Below, one piece after another: positions 44,899 to 57,800 of a DNA stretch of 64,000 bases (position 1 is its first letter; each line of letters starts with the position of its first letter). Source of the stretch: Lasioglossum baleicum (taxonomy: Eukaryota > Arthropoda > Insecta > Hymenoptera > Halictidae); the NCBI RefSeq assembly GCF_051020765.1, contig NC_134933.1:4003461-4067460 (forward strand). Direction: 5' to 3'. The notes under the pieces were generated by a model that worked only from the letters and a program-made list of their open reading frames with translations, was not told where the DNA came from and ran no database searches. The position numbers and the translations under genes were made by a program.

Positions 44899-45112
44899 GA
44901 AATTAATTTAATGATGAAATACTTACTGTCATCAATATTGTCTCCAATTTTTTTCATATTTTTAGGCACAGTTATTATTAATTAAACCAAATTGAAAACC
45001 AATTCTTTCTACGAAAATTTAGAAGAATAACTTTAGGGTTACCCTGAAATTTTCAGAATATGTTTAATTGACACAAATCTATAAAACGTATTTTTTAAAT
45101 TTTAATTATACA

Positions 45113-45986
45113 GGGTGATTCACGCAATTGTTACAAGTCATAACTCCGTTATTATTGCATTTACAAAAAAATGCCAAAGGAGAAAGATAAATGGTTCGAA
45201 GAGAACTACATCTGTAGGTCTTTAAATTTTTTTAGATGCAGCAGTGCATGTGCAATTAACAATTGCATCATTTCTTTAAATAGGAATGCATATTGTTTTT
45301 TACACAGATCGATTCTTCTGTTCATTCTACGTAAAAAATGATTAGGGTACACATGGCAAAAAATTATTAGATATCGAGATATTTTAAAAAAATGTCTTTA
45401 TTGAAGAAGATGCTCAAACGCTTCTCCATTACATTCTAAACATTTCTTATAACGTATTTTTATTGTTTGCATAACTGCGTTTAAATTATCTGCAGTTATT
45501 GCTGAACATTCCACTATGATTCTTTCTCTCAGATTCTCTACAGAATCTATGGGGTTTGAATAAATTCTATCTTTCAAATAACCCCACAGAAAAAGTCAAG
45601 GGGACTTAAATCAGGTGCACGGGCTGGCCAACGTATTGATGTATAAACGCAGTTATGCAAACAATAAAAAAACGTTATAAGAAATGTTTAGAATGTAATG
45701 GAGAAGCGTTTGAGCATCTTCTTCAATAAAGACATTTTTTGAAAATATCTCGAGATCTAATAATTTTTTGCCGTGTGTACCCTAATCATTTTTTACGTAG
45801 GATGAACAGAAGAATCGATCTGTGTAAAAAACAATATGCATTTCTATTTAAAGAAATGATGCAATTGTTAATTGCACATGCACTGCTGCATCTAAAAAAA
45901 ATCGAAAGGCCTACAGATGTAGTTCTCTTCGAACCATTTATCTTTCTCCTTTGGCATTTTTTTGTAAATGCAATAAAAACGGAGTT
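45113..45986. mobile_element. Palindromic derivative of a Tc1/mariner-type element
   Basis: The left end TACAGGGTGATTCACGCAAT is present. 45140-45340 is inverted at about 45785-45985, and 45405-45490 at about 45640-45720. The right terminus is lost where a fragment of the 11859 family begins (about 45987). It carries a transposase remnant on the minus strand. Confidence 0.6.
45405..45658 (-). pseudogene. Tc1/mariner-type transposase C-terminal remnant
   Basis: The minus strand reads RWPARAPDLSPLDFF, then after a 1-nt shift YLKDRIYSNPIDSVENLRER and a conserved C-terminus ending HLLQ-stop. The PDLSPLDFFLWG-type motif holds the third catalytic Asp of the DD(34-37)D triad. The frameshift lies just after DFF. 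No N-terminal part is visible. Confidence 0.75.
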
Positions 45987-46095
45987 ATCTACAATTCTGA
46001 TCAATTGCAATTTTTTAAAAAACTTCTTTTCACATCCTGCAGTAAACTAATTGCTCTAGTTTCCAAAAAAAGTTCAAATCGTATAGTATATTAAA

Positions 46096-46340
46096 ATAGT
46101 GGTAAATCTACGCTACAGACAGGGATTGGAACGGTTATGAAAATAACTGTTTAAACTGTTATTTTTCGGTTCTGATTGAAATAGTTATTAAGAACCGAAA
46201 TGATGTTATGTTATAACACTTATAACTGTTACGAGAATATCGGTACTGGCTGGCAGTTCTGGCTTATATCGGTTACGGTTACGATTTTGGAGAACCGATA
46301 TTATGTATTTCGGTTCAGGATTTCGGTTCCGGATTTCGGT
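46096..46340 (+). repeat. hAT-like terminal fragment
   Basis: CAGGGATTGGAACGGTTATG near 46119 and repeated GGTTCCGGATTTCGGTTC motifs resemble a hAT-type end with internal repeats. No second end found. Confidence 0.3.
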
Positions 46341-46379
46341 TCTCTGTCATTCTGTATTCTATATTGTGTTCGACCTAAT

Positions 46380-46840
46380 ATTTATTATTTAAACAATTTA
46401 TAAATAAATAAATATTTATAATTTATTTCTATATTTATTGTTTGAAATACCATTTCAATAATTTAAAACAATTGTTTGAATAAATAAATTTTTATAATTT
46501 GTTTCTATAGTAATTATTTGAATTGTTATTTCAATAATAATTTATTGTTAAAATAATTGTTTAAATAAATAAATTTTTATAATTTGTTTCTATATTAATT
46601 ATTTGAATTGTTATTTCTCAATAATAATTTATTGTTAAAATAATTTAAATAAATAAATTTTTATAATTTGTTTCCATATTCATTATTTGAATTGTTATTT
46701 CAATAATTTATTGTTAAAATAAATAGATTTTTATAATCTATACAAATTTGTTATTTGTTTTTATTTATTTAAACAATTATTTTCACAATAAATTATTAGA
46801 ATAATATAATTCACAAATAGAAAAATATATAAATTTATTT
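46380..46840 (+). repeat. AT-rich degenerate tandem repeat
   Basis: About four imperfect copies (spacing around 90-100 bp) with TTTTTATAATTTGTTTCTAT and TTATTTGAATTGTTATTTC. Confidence 0.6.
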
Positions 46841-46852
46841 ATTTAAACCAGT

Positions 46853-47970
46853 GTGATGAGCAACCCCCGCGGACTGCAGTGGGCCAAAAGTGAAAACATA
46901 AGAATACGCGCGGGCCGCAACCGGCAACGGACGCAATTGTTGAAAGTAACAATTGAAAATCGACGACGAAGGCCGCCTCGCCGCGCCACTGGTGGCTCAT
47001 GTCGGGCGAAGTTATTTTGTTTTCTGGTTCGAAAAAAACGTCGACGTTACAAACTTGAAAGGTTGGTTTCTCAAGATAAAAGTCTGCTCTATCGCGTGGT
47101 ATAGTTCGATTTTCCGGTGGACCCTAATTTTTTGAGATAAATTGAAAAATATCCTCAAAAATTGGTGCAAAAGTAGTGTCTCTTCGTCTTCAATCATTGT
47201 TTAAACATGTTTAAACAATCATAATGTATTAATATTGGATATCACTGTATTCGGGAAAGTCTACAGAATCTTTTGCTGTAAAGAACAATTCAATATCTTT
47301 TATAATAACCACAATATTTGTTTAAAGTTGAAAAATATGTTCTTTTTTCAAAGCCATGTTTTTCAAAAACTGTGCGTATAGGAGAAAAATTAAGGACAGA
47401 TTCGGAATCAGCGCAAAAAACTCTATAAGAAGGACCCAACAGTATATTGAAAACAAATTTGGTGTTGGACAGTGTAATCGGTTCTCCAGAACCGTTAGGC
47501 CTGTTGCACAGTCGAGCGCAATTTTCCGGTCTCAAATACGTTCTAAAATTCTAAAAAAAATGTTACATATTTTGGATCCTAAGACGCATTTTATAGAATT
47601 TTTTCAGATTTTTTGGTTGCAAACTGTGGTCGTAAATAATGAAAAACCCCCCAAAAATCGGAAAAATATAGATTTCTAGAAAATATGAAAACATGCTTTT
47701 TACTGTTTGGTTCCTCGATAAAGTACTACAGCAGGCAGTGTCGTCAATTTTTTTCAGATTTTTTTATTGTGGGACATCATTGTAAAAATTTTTTCGACGT
47801 TTCTGCTGTGAGGAGGAAAGTTATACTTATTGATTTTACCGCGGGTGTATATTAAGTAATTTTTAACGTTATTACATGTTATTATACATTACAAAACGCA
47901 ATTGTTTGACCTAAGAAATGCGATTTAATAGAAAGAAGAATTGTGTTCTGTGCGCGATATATGTACATAC
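46853..47970. other. Unassigned region
   Basis: Open frames of 60-107 codons (46853-47104, 47356-47679) have no recognised domain. The first is Arg-rich, which GC-rich filler can give. Confidence 0.35.
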
Positions 47971-47971
47971 T

Positions 47972-48640
47972 GTGACTCGCAAAAATTTTCGGACGCTCTA
48001 AAAATGATAACTTTTTTAATATTATACTATACGATTTGAACTTTTTGGGAAGCTAGAACAATTAGTTTAGTACAGGATGTGAAAATAATTTTTTTAAAAA
48101 TAGTAACTGATCGGAATTGTAGAAAAAATGAGAGACACTTGGGGAAACTAAAACACCTGGCAGACGACTGTGAAGGGGTAGAAAGAATTAACATAGGTAT
48201 AGAAAAGATAGTACAGGAGAAAAGAGTGGGAGAAATTGTAGAATGGGTTAGGAGTATAGAGAAAAAAAGGAAAGAATTAATCACAAGGGATAATCAAGAG
48301 AGAGGCAGGATTAGCGGGGAGACATTGGGATAGATCACATAGACAATAAGGTATTTGATGTGGCATGGGATATGGATGGATGGGTGGAGGAACGGATGAA
48401 TGGATAAATAGAGGGATGAATGGCTTCGAGAATTATAATCCATGTCCAATTTCTGGGCCACGAGGCTGAAATAAATAAATAAATACGTATTTACTTACTT
48501 ACAAAAAATTGCATTTTACAACATCTTTATATGGGCCGACATTGAAAATTTAAAAAATACGTTTTGTAAATCTGTGTCAATTAAACATATTCTGAAAATT
48601 TCGTCAAAATCGGTCGACGTTGCAATGAGCTACAAACGTT
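47972..48640. mobile_element. Second copy of the CAGTTAC-family element, split
   Basis: Homologous to 11880-12170 on both sides of a retroposon insertion at about 48127-48486. Its far arm is missing. Confidence 0.6.
48127..48486 (+). mobile_element. 5'-truncated non-LTR retrotransposon
   Basis: The C-terminal end of an ORF2-like frame, HLGKLKHLADDCEGVERINI followed by an acidic/basic helix and stop at 48331-48333, then a 3' UTR with ATGGATGGATGGGTGG-type repeats and a tail GAGGCTGAAATAAATAAATA. It sits within the palindromic element, whose sequence resumes at AAAAAATTGCATTTTACAAC. Confidence 0.65.
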
Positions 48641-48683
48641 TTAATATAAAATAATAATTCTTAAAAAATATTCTGTTATTTTA

Positions 48684-51435
48684 CACCGATATACCCGACC
48701 CGACCCGTATCATGTTACAATGTTTCACTCCACTCCACGGCGACCGAAACCCTCGAGCTTCACTTCCCTTTTCTCCGTTCGTCATCATAGAATAGTGTCA
48801 TATAATCGTATCTTATTTGTCAAAATTTAGTTTTCCATTTAAAATATTTTGTTGTTAAAACTCATCAATAGTTTTAAATAGTACTTGAACAATATTAAAA
48901 ATGATACTGAAATATTGGAATATTACAATTTGGAATGAAGGGTCTAGCCGGACGAGGTAGTCCTCCGAATTATTTAAACAGCCGTTGCGCCATTCAATTT
49001 TCGGTCAATTTTTCCCATTTACTTGCATTAATTTAATCATATAATTGCATTTAATTGAAATTGATAATTGAGATTTTTTCCCGATTTTTTGGTTCAAAAT
49101 GTTAATTACACAAACTGAAAAACACGCAAAAATTCGACAAATGCAGATTTATTTGAGAAACTGAAAAGTAGCATTGATCATATTTTTAGACTAGCAACAT
49201 ACCAGAACTTTTTTTACGACAGCGCGTAAACGACAAAGAGGGACTTTTCAATGACTCCAAGAAAAATGATAAACTTAATGACTCCGAGAAAAATAAAGAA
49301 CTTAATGACACTGAGGAAAATGAAAAATTTAATAACTCCAAGAAAAATGGAAACTTCAATGACTCTATGAAAAAACTTGACGGCACTGAGGAAAATGAAA
49401 AATTTAATAACTCCAAGAAAAATGGAAAACTTAATGACTTTGAAAAAAATAAAGAACTTACTGACTCTGAGGAAAATGAAAAATTTAATAATATCCCAGT
49501 TAACAAGCAGTCTTCAATGCCTCTTAAAAATGCAATTAATCATGTAGGGATTGATCAGGTGTTTCTCGCTATATTAAAAAATATTTACAAATCCTTTGAC
49601 AAATTCTGCTTTGTGGCGTCAGGATACTGCTTTCGACATTCCATCACAGTTTGTATAGTATACATATATTATTTCTCCTCTTTGTTTCTAGATAAAATTT
49701 TATTATGATCCTCCATTAGTTTAACGCCCCGTTCAGCGGTATCATTGACCACCTTCAGTCCATGTTTCAGTCAGACTACTTATTACTCATAACAACTTCT
49801 TTTTCCGATATTAGAACTATTTTTACCACGTTTTTATTAGCTCGCTTTCTTGTTCTTCTGTAGATTGGAGCGTATTAATGAATTTATTTATATATAATAT
49901 CTCTGTCAGTTATGTATACATATATGAAAAAACTCTTCAAACAAAAGTTGTAGTATATGTATAAGGAGGTGGATATAGTATCAAAGAAAAAAAATTTTTT
50001 CAAAGTCATTATTTAAAGTTTTCAAGGTCACGGATGTTTTTTCTATCAACAACTGTTTATGCTATATATGGATTCTTAAAGAGAAAAAAGACAAATTCAA
50101 CGATATATCATAACGTCTATTTATGTCATGATTTAAAAAATTCTCATTTTCCATTAAAAACTCATTTTCCCATGATCCAAACGGCCCCAAAATTTTTCCA
50201 GACCATTTTCTCAACATTTGTCACAATTCTGGTTTACGGGACCAAAAAAATTTCATGGTCGAAAAATAAGGTCCACCTTAATGTTGCATATACGTAAATT
50301 ACGAGAAGCAGTAAAGAGTGCTTAACGTCGAAGAAGAAAATCCGGGTAACTAAAACTTAATATGTACTACATTCCACGTTATTAGAATAATTGTAGTTTA
50401 ATTATGATATATTTTAAAATTGATATAATTATATCAACATTTTTTATTTACACCTAAAAACGCCACTGTCTCGGAAGGAAATGGACATTCGAGAGAAGCA
50501 ATGAAATTAGAGCATCATTGCGAAAAAAATGAGTTTGCAATAACCTCAATATACATTTTATGAAATTCTATTATAATTATAGTTATGATTGTATTTTTTA
50601 ATAAATAAACTTGTGTATGCTAGTATAAAATCAATTTATATATATTATACAATTTATTTTATTATTTGTTTGACAACTAATAAATCTACCAATTGATTCA
50701 TAAACTAAAAAATACTTCCTGCATTTTCGTATTCTCCAATCAGTCCAAATAAATACCATCAACCTGTTCTCGATCATATACCAATTTTTATTAATGCAAT
50801 TATGACAGTAACAAAACGTTTCTATTTAAAATGAATACATATTTTGAACATAGTTTTTACATTTTTAATTTTTTGGAAGGTTAAAAAATGTAATTAAAAA
50901 AGTAATGAAAAATAAAAATTAAAAAAAAATCCCCGCTGCACGGGGACTCGAATGCTAGCTCCAGATTGCGATTCATACGCTCGACGGCTCGACAGCCGAA
51001 TTTCAGTTTCGCTTCCGCCGTAAAGCAATAGAACATGGCAACATGGCAAGTGCTAAAAATAGATTGTGGCTGGCATAAGCGCACAAGCAGCGCACACGGA
51101 TATAGTAAAGGTACGTTGGTGAGTGTAGCGCGCGGGCGCGTTGCTAACACGATACAGTGTCTTCTGTGGTGGCCTCTGGTGGCCTCCTGTTCCTCACTCC
51201 AGTCAGAATATATCCTAGAGGGCGTAAGAGAAATATTCGAGCGACACAGATGTCGTCAGATGTGCTAACAGTAAAGTGGGTTCTGTTTCTTGCTAAAGAT
51301 GATGTAGGTTCTGTTCCATGCTAAAGATGATGTAGGAGCTGTTCCAGGCTAAACATGATGTGGAGACAAAAGCGGCACGGCCAAAACCCGGGCGTGAGCA
51401 CTCTCATATACTCTCTGCTCATATCCTCTCTGATG
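48684..51435 (+). repeat. Long dispersed repeat, copy B (uninterrupted)
   Basis: Collinear with copy A (14688-15306, 18560-19996, 26858-27690) but without the Helitron-bearing insert, the CAAACACGGGG element and the BEL/Pao element. It includes Lys/Glu/Asn-rich tandem blocks (49250-49500) and an 87-codon frame at 50034-50297 starting MFFLSTTVYAIYGFLKRKK. It ends with three 28-bp units and the AAAACCCGGGCGTGAGCACT terminus. No transposase recognised; the element class is unknown. Confidence 0.75.
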
Positions 51436-51552
51436 CATATATGCCGAAAAATCACTAGACTAACTTCGTCCAATTGTAATTAGATGGTGTTAGATGGTGT
51501 CAGCGCGTGCGTAATAGCCGCAATAGTTTACAAAATTTGATTCAAAGCGAAA

Positions 51553-54500
51553 ATGGGTGTCAAAGATCTTTGGAATATTCTGTCACCTTTATGCGAAAGG
51601 AAGCCGTTGTTTGAACTCCAAGGGAAGACAATAGCTATCGACCTGAGTTGTTGGGTCGTAGACAGCCAGACAGTCGCTGACAATGCTGCTCAGCCAAAAA
51701 TGTATCTCAGGTTTGTTGACAACAATTTCTCCGAGTCATTTAACCCTTATGTAGCCAACCGAAATATATAGATTATTTAAAACCTTTTGTATTTAACATA
51801 TTTGTACGAATTTTCATTTTAGCACTATAAATTAATATACAATGTGTCTGTGTAATATATTTGACTGTTTTCATTCTATTACTTTCATTATGGAACATAA
51901 ATACTCGATAACATTTGACATAGTGAGCATATCTTCGAATATCTTAGCACCGGTAAGTTGTAGGACTTTTATACTCAGAATACGCCAATCTATCGAAATA
52001 GAGCATAAAAAATTGGAAATTCCATTTAAAAACACGAAGGTGATTTCTATATCTTCTATACGCCTCCAGTTGCAAGAATACTACATATTTATACCATAAT
52101 ATAATAAATAAAAAATAATAAACAATTAATAAAAATAAAAATCAAATAAACAACATATTCAAGTGGACAGAGCTCATGGGACATACTGTATTAGCGAGTA
52201 CAGAATGGACAATCTTTGAAATTTTGTAATATCTTTAGAGGAACATTAAGAAATTGTTGAAAGAAATGCAGTAAATGGGTACCCGGGTATCTGGTTGGCT
52301 ACACAAGGGTTAAATTAGATTGCGTTCTATTTAAACTGAACAATACCGTACAGGTGAACATCGGTTACAGGAACTTGTACTTCCGAACAGCATTCCTGCT
52401 TCTACAAGGAATATCGCCAGTTTTTGTATTAGAGGGGAAAGCGCCCGCTTTGAAGCACAACACTATTGCAAAAAGGAACGATGCTCGTAACGGATTCAGA
52501 GAAAGGAAAGTCACTCAAAAGGGAGGAAGATCACAATTCAATAGAATTTTAAAAGAGTGCAAGGAAATGCTTAAGCTTATGGGATTGGCTTGCGTGCAGG
52601 GAGATGGAGAAGCTGAAGCAATGTGTGCTTACCTGAACCAGGATGGAGTACGTATGCATTTCTGTGGACTGAGCTGAACAGATTCGCGGTACTGCTAACT
52701 AAATACCTTTGCGGTTCAGTTTCTATGTTACGTTAAAGAAAACATTTGACAATTATATAATTTCTAATTCAATTCCTGTTTCCCAATGATTCGCTATTTA
52801 GCAGCATGTGTTTTTGATTTACAAGCAAAATTACCTGCTTATTTAAAATACGACAGAACTTTCCCTCCAACCTAATAATTATCCAACCTAATTAACTTGC
52901 CTTATTTTATTTTGCAGCTTGTCGATGGGTGCATAAGTCAAGACAGCGATTGTTTCCTGTATGGAGCGAAAGTCGTGTACAGGAATTTCTGTACGAGTGC
53001 TCAAGGGAACAGGGGTGGTACAGGAGGTGCCGTGGACGAGTACAGCCTAGAAAAGATAGAACGCTTGCTGGATTTGGACAGAAATAAAATGATAGCATTG
53101 GCTTTATTGTGCGGATGCGATTATAACGACGGATTAAACGGGGTCGGCAAAGAAGCTGCTTTAAAACTGTTTAAAATTGTAGAGGACGAGGATATTCTTG
53201 AAAGGTATGCACGGTGGCTGAATAAATGTAGAAGAGATTTTGAAAAAACTGTATCTCGTGATGATATATGTATAACGGATGTTATCATTGCAGAATAAAA
53301 AGATGGAGAACAGACGATGGTTTCGATCGTAGAGAAGCGGAACTACAAAATACGAATCTGTGCACCTCCTGCGGTCATAGCGGTAAAGTACAGAAGCATG
53401 CTAGATCAGGTTGTACAGATTGCGGTACTGTCGTAAAGTGCCATGATTCTTATAAGTAAGCAGTTACTTATTTCGCGCGAGTTGGTTAAAGGTAAGTGTA
53501 ACAGTTCCTTCGACGTATTCTTTCAGAGAACAGAGAGCGTTAGTATTAAATGAAATCACTATACGAAAGAAAGCTCTTCTCGTAGAGGATTTTCCTGATC
53601 AAGGGTTGCTAGACGAATTCTTGATTAGAAAAGACTCGGTGCCCCCAAAAGTGGACCTCCAGTGGAAACAACCCGATATCGCTAAAATGATCGTAAGTTT
53701 CTCGATAGAAAACTATATTCTAAGTATTTTCATCGAACTGACGAGTTCCCGTGCAATTAGGATTTTATGGAGAGACATTTAACTTGGGTGCCGCAATACG
53801 CATTCGAAAAAGTATTCCCTTTGGTAACGCGTTGGCAATTGCTGCATTTGCCGAACGTTCCCCACGAAGATCGACTGTCGATGCCTGACTTATTCTTGCC
53901 CGATGCGGTGAAAAAAATTCGAAACATAAGATCTGTCGCGAGCTACGAAATCATTTGGAAGAACGATCATAGCGTTGTGGAGAGATTGCGAGAATGCATC
54001 TCGTATGAGGAAGAGGACAATGATAATGTCGACGCTTTAGCCGAGTTGACCAGCATCGAACCGCAAGCCATGGTGTCGAAATGTTATCCGGAATTGGTTG
54101 AAGCGTTTGAGAACGCGAGGAGCATGAAAGCGAAAAAGCGACCTACCAAAAAGAAGGCAGAAAACGCGAATGCCGGGGACACGGAGAAAAAGACAAAGGG
54201 AAGGAAAGGTAAAAAGAAAACCGTCAAGGGTTCCGAGGACATCATGAAGAACAGAAAGATCGATGAATTCATTTCGAAAGATCCTGTTGTATCGTTGGAG
54301 CAGTCATTCGACCGATTGAGCATTACGCCGAAAAGATGCAAAAAGGGGACGAGGTCACAGAGAGTGCAAACTGATAATGACAATAATGCAACGAAACGCG
54401 GTCCTCAGTTTGATAAGGTTTTAAGATTAGAGAAAGTCAATTCGAAATTGAACGGCACGTTGGATCAAATGTTTAATGAACTTTCGCCGGATGATTTCGT

Positions 54501-54870
54501 CAGCGACAACGACGATCATGACTTAAACATGACGGAAATCATTGATAACATATGCAGGAAGAAAAATGTGTTTGAGTTTGGTGGTATGTCCACGAGCGGA
54601 ATCAATTTCGATATGGTCAGTATTAGAGACCGTGATACATTTGATCGAGAAATTAACGCAGAAACAGAGTCTAATGAGTATCGCGAAAATATTGAAAATT
54701 GCGATCAGACTGTCGACGAATTCGCGAACATAAGCGAATCTTACGTGCCGCTTAATCAAAGATTGTTAACGCATGATTATAGAGGCGGTAAAGTTTCGAT
54801 AGACACGAATAAAAAATTTAGTTTGGGATTTGATGATCTCATGAACGACACGGATCCAGAAAACAAATGA
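51553..54870 (+). CDS. Gen: Flap endonuclease GEN / Holliday-junction resolvase, 6 exons
   Basis: XPG-family nuclease that resolves Holliday junctions and flaps. Exons 51553-51710, 52371-52647, 52918-53204, 53294-53455, 53527-53692, 53761-54870; phases join to 719 residues. The start MGVKDLWNILSPLCERKP is the XPG N-terminus (the free N-end after Met is part of the active site), with the metal-binding Asp in TIAIDLSCW. The XPG-I domain has GEAEAMCAYLNQDG-LVDG and SQDSDCFLYGA; the helix-two-turn-helix is in ALLCGCDYNDGLNGVGKEAA. A CxxC-x14-CxxC cluster follows (CTSCGHSGKV...CTDC, about 270-290). The chromodomain-like region starts at WVPQYAFEKVFPLVTRWQLL. The tail is Lys-rich, then acidic, with NLS-like KKRPTKKK. 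The exon 2 acceptor was fixed by frame: an earlier AG would give a stop. Confidence 0.94.
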
Positions 54871-54886
54871 TTCACTGTGTAGGTAC

Positions 54887-54892
54887 AATAAA
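54887..54892 (+). terminator. Poly(A) signal AATAAA for Gen
   Basis: 17 nt past the stop codon TGA. Confidence 0.55.
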
Positions 54893-57800
54893 AGAAATGT
54901 ATTGTGCAGAAAACAATATCAAGATCAAGTTATCCGTAGCCACGGTGTGTACATATATTTTAAACAATTGTTATAAACATGTTACATTGTACAGACTATC
55001 GTATATCATTTTAAACGAATGTTTTTACTACTTTTATAATAAAAATGAAACTAAACTAAATTTTATTTATGAGAATCTATATTTACGATCACCTCGCCTG
55101 TATTATTACATATACATCGGAACCCCGAGGTATTACGAGATTAGGCATCTCTGTTTGGAAAATAAACCATAAATAAGAATTTTTCCAATAATCTGTAAAT
55201 TTCCTGTATACCAGAATTTTTCATTTTCCCTTGCAGCATGTGCGCTAATGCAAGCTGACGTGCCACTACAATTTTTTCCAAAGTCGTAGCATTTGGTTGG
55301 TGTGATTATGGAGCGCATCGGGTTCGTTTAGTATGCGCAAATTTATAGCGCGTTAGTTATTATCGCACATTGTTCACATTATAAATAAAAGGTGTTTATG
55401 GTATTTATGGTATGTCGCAAGAGAATTCGACGCTTTTGTAGCGTGCCGCGACACGGAAGGGTGTAATTCGCCGGAGCTACGAAAATACATGATTTACTGG
55501 AAATAGAAATCTGGTGTACATTATACCGATTAGTATACTGTTCCTTTGGTTGCAGTTGTTCTACAGGAATAGCGCCAAGTTAGAGCATAATTTCAGGGAA
55601 GTGTAAAATCTGCGACGATAAAAGTTACGTTACTCCCAAGAATTCGCTGGGTCCCGGTCACACTTTCTTCACTTATTAAACGCTATAGTAGTCGCAAACA
55701 AGACTCGCGAATTTTTTAACCTTTTCATCCTACAAACAGGATATTTCGGGGCTCACTCATTCGTTCGTGACGTGTCTCGTCGTTTATACGTAGATAAATA
55801 CAAAATACACTTTTCTCGTTCAGCAAGTCCTGCTATAATACAAAAAATGTCCAGTTTCATAGATGACAGAGTTAGATTAGAGTTACATTGGACATCAAGA
55901 AAATAAAATTAAAAAATACAATTTCGAAGGGATGAAAATACATTTGCCCGATTATTTAATTAATTATTTGAAGCTGGGAGAAGAATCTACGCGGCAATTT
56001 CGTACATTTTTAATACGAGATCAGGTCGCGTGAGCAAATTCCAAAAAGATTTGTTTAAATAACACGCCAGTGACTAGAATTTTTGTTTCTTTCTTTTTTC
56101 CAATGAAATATTTATTTTCCACCCGCTCGTTTGTATCTGTTTAGGATTGAATCATCCTAGTGTTCCAAGCTGAACGGGCTCGCCCTCCGACTTTCATTAT
56201 GAATGTACGACCCGTAGAGTTTGAATCGATCTTCATGGTTTTCCATTTGCTAGAAAGTATTGAAATACGGATTACCGTCAACCAGCGCAGCGGTGCGGGA
56301 ACCGTGCAATGAAACGTACAATCTGAAAATAATATTACATTGGGACACGTGTAATGTTGAACGCTAATTGCTGCTATCAAATGGTACCGTATGCGTAATT
56401 GAAAGATCTGCACTGTAATATTACACTGGCGATCAATATATGGAAGGATTAATAAATCTTTCCGTGAAAAACTGTTGACGTTCAACCTGTTGTAACTTCG
56501 CGAGCAAGAAAACAACGTACCCGAGCTCATCTTAAAAAATGATGCTTGCACTCTCCACTTTCCGAAGTTTTTCCCAGGATCTTTTAGGAAATAAATGGGG
56601 AAGCCGAGACACTTGTATTTTCTCAAACATTTTATGTATTCGAACGTTTCCACAGACATTATCTACTTCTATTTTTTGTTATTACTTGAAATACCTGTTT
56701 TATTACACTTTTCGCGAAACTGCACTGTGTTTCTGTGATTTTTATTATAATGATGATACATAATACGTGCTTGGATACAAAAATGTGTATAATTCTAGTA
56801 AAAGCATCATTATAATTGTCAATAATTGTAAAATAAAAACCAGAAACCGGTCAGTTGACCGGCGCGGCACGCGGCGGTGGTAGGTTTAGCGATAATCGAT
56901 AATTTCCTTGTCGATTATGGTTAAACAAATAATTTCGATTCCGCCGGCAGCCATTTTGGAATCGAAGAGAGGGACTCGTGAGATGTTTCCTGATTCCCTC
57001 AAAGCCTCTCAGAAGTTCGGCTTACATTTCATGGAATGCAAGTCGTTTGAAAGTTATGCAAGCAGTCGGGAACGTTCAGAAAACTTCCGTTCGTCTTTCG
57101 GTTTCGAGACATATGAAATTTCATGAAAATTAAATCTTCTAGTGTGCTTCAACGGCAACAAGAATTGAAATATCCCGGAAAGGCAAACCGAACTTTTTTT
57201 TTCTTCTTCTTTTTTTCGTAATAACTTCACGCTCAAGAGCGGCACGTTAATATGAAATTTCGATCTCTTAATGATTCGTTATATATATTTTGTACGAGTG
57301 GCTTTCGATAAATTAACGAAGAGATCGCGAGGTATAATTGGATAACATGTGTAGTCGATTTATATGTGGTTATTAAAGTACGAATGCTCGTTTCGCCACG
57401 GTTTTATTAAAAAATAAAGTTTCCGCTGAAACTTCCGAGGAACGGCGAATTTATGACACAGATACGTTGAAAGTTTAAGGAACAGTCACCTTCAATTTGC
57501 AGTTAAACGAAGAGAGTAAAAAAGCTTTAGAACTTGGCTCAACGATGGCGGACTTTGCATTTCCCTGAATCACGAACACTGCTACGGACTTATCCTCTCG
57601 TTCGCAATAGCGATTGACGTATCATAAATCCACGACGTTGGTACACGTCGCGAGCGTGTCTCTCTAACTGGGTTGAACACTATCTTCGTTTCCATAAAGT
57701 ACACACGGCGCAGCGTGGCGCGGCGATTCAAAGTTAGACCTGTCGCATGTTACGCTGAAAATTTGAAAACAATCGAAAACGATGATTCAATTTCAATCAA

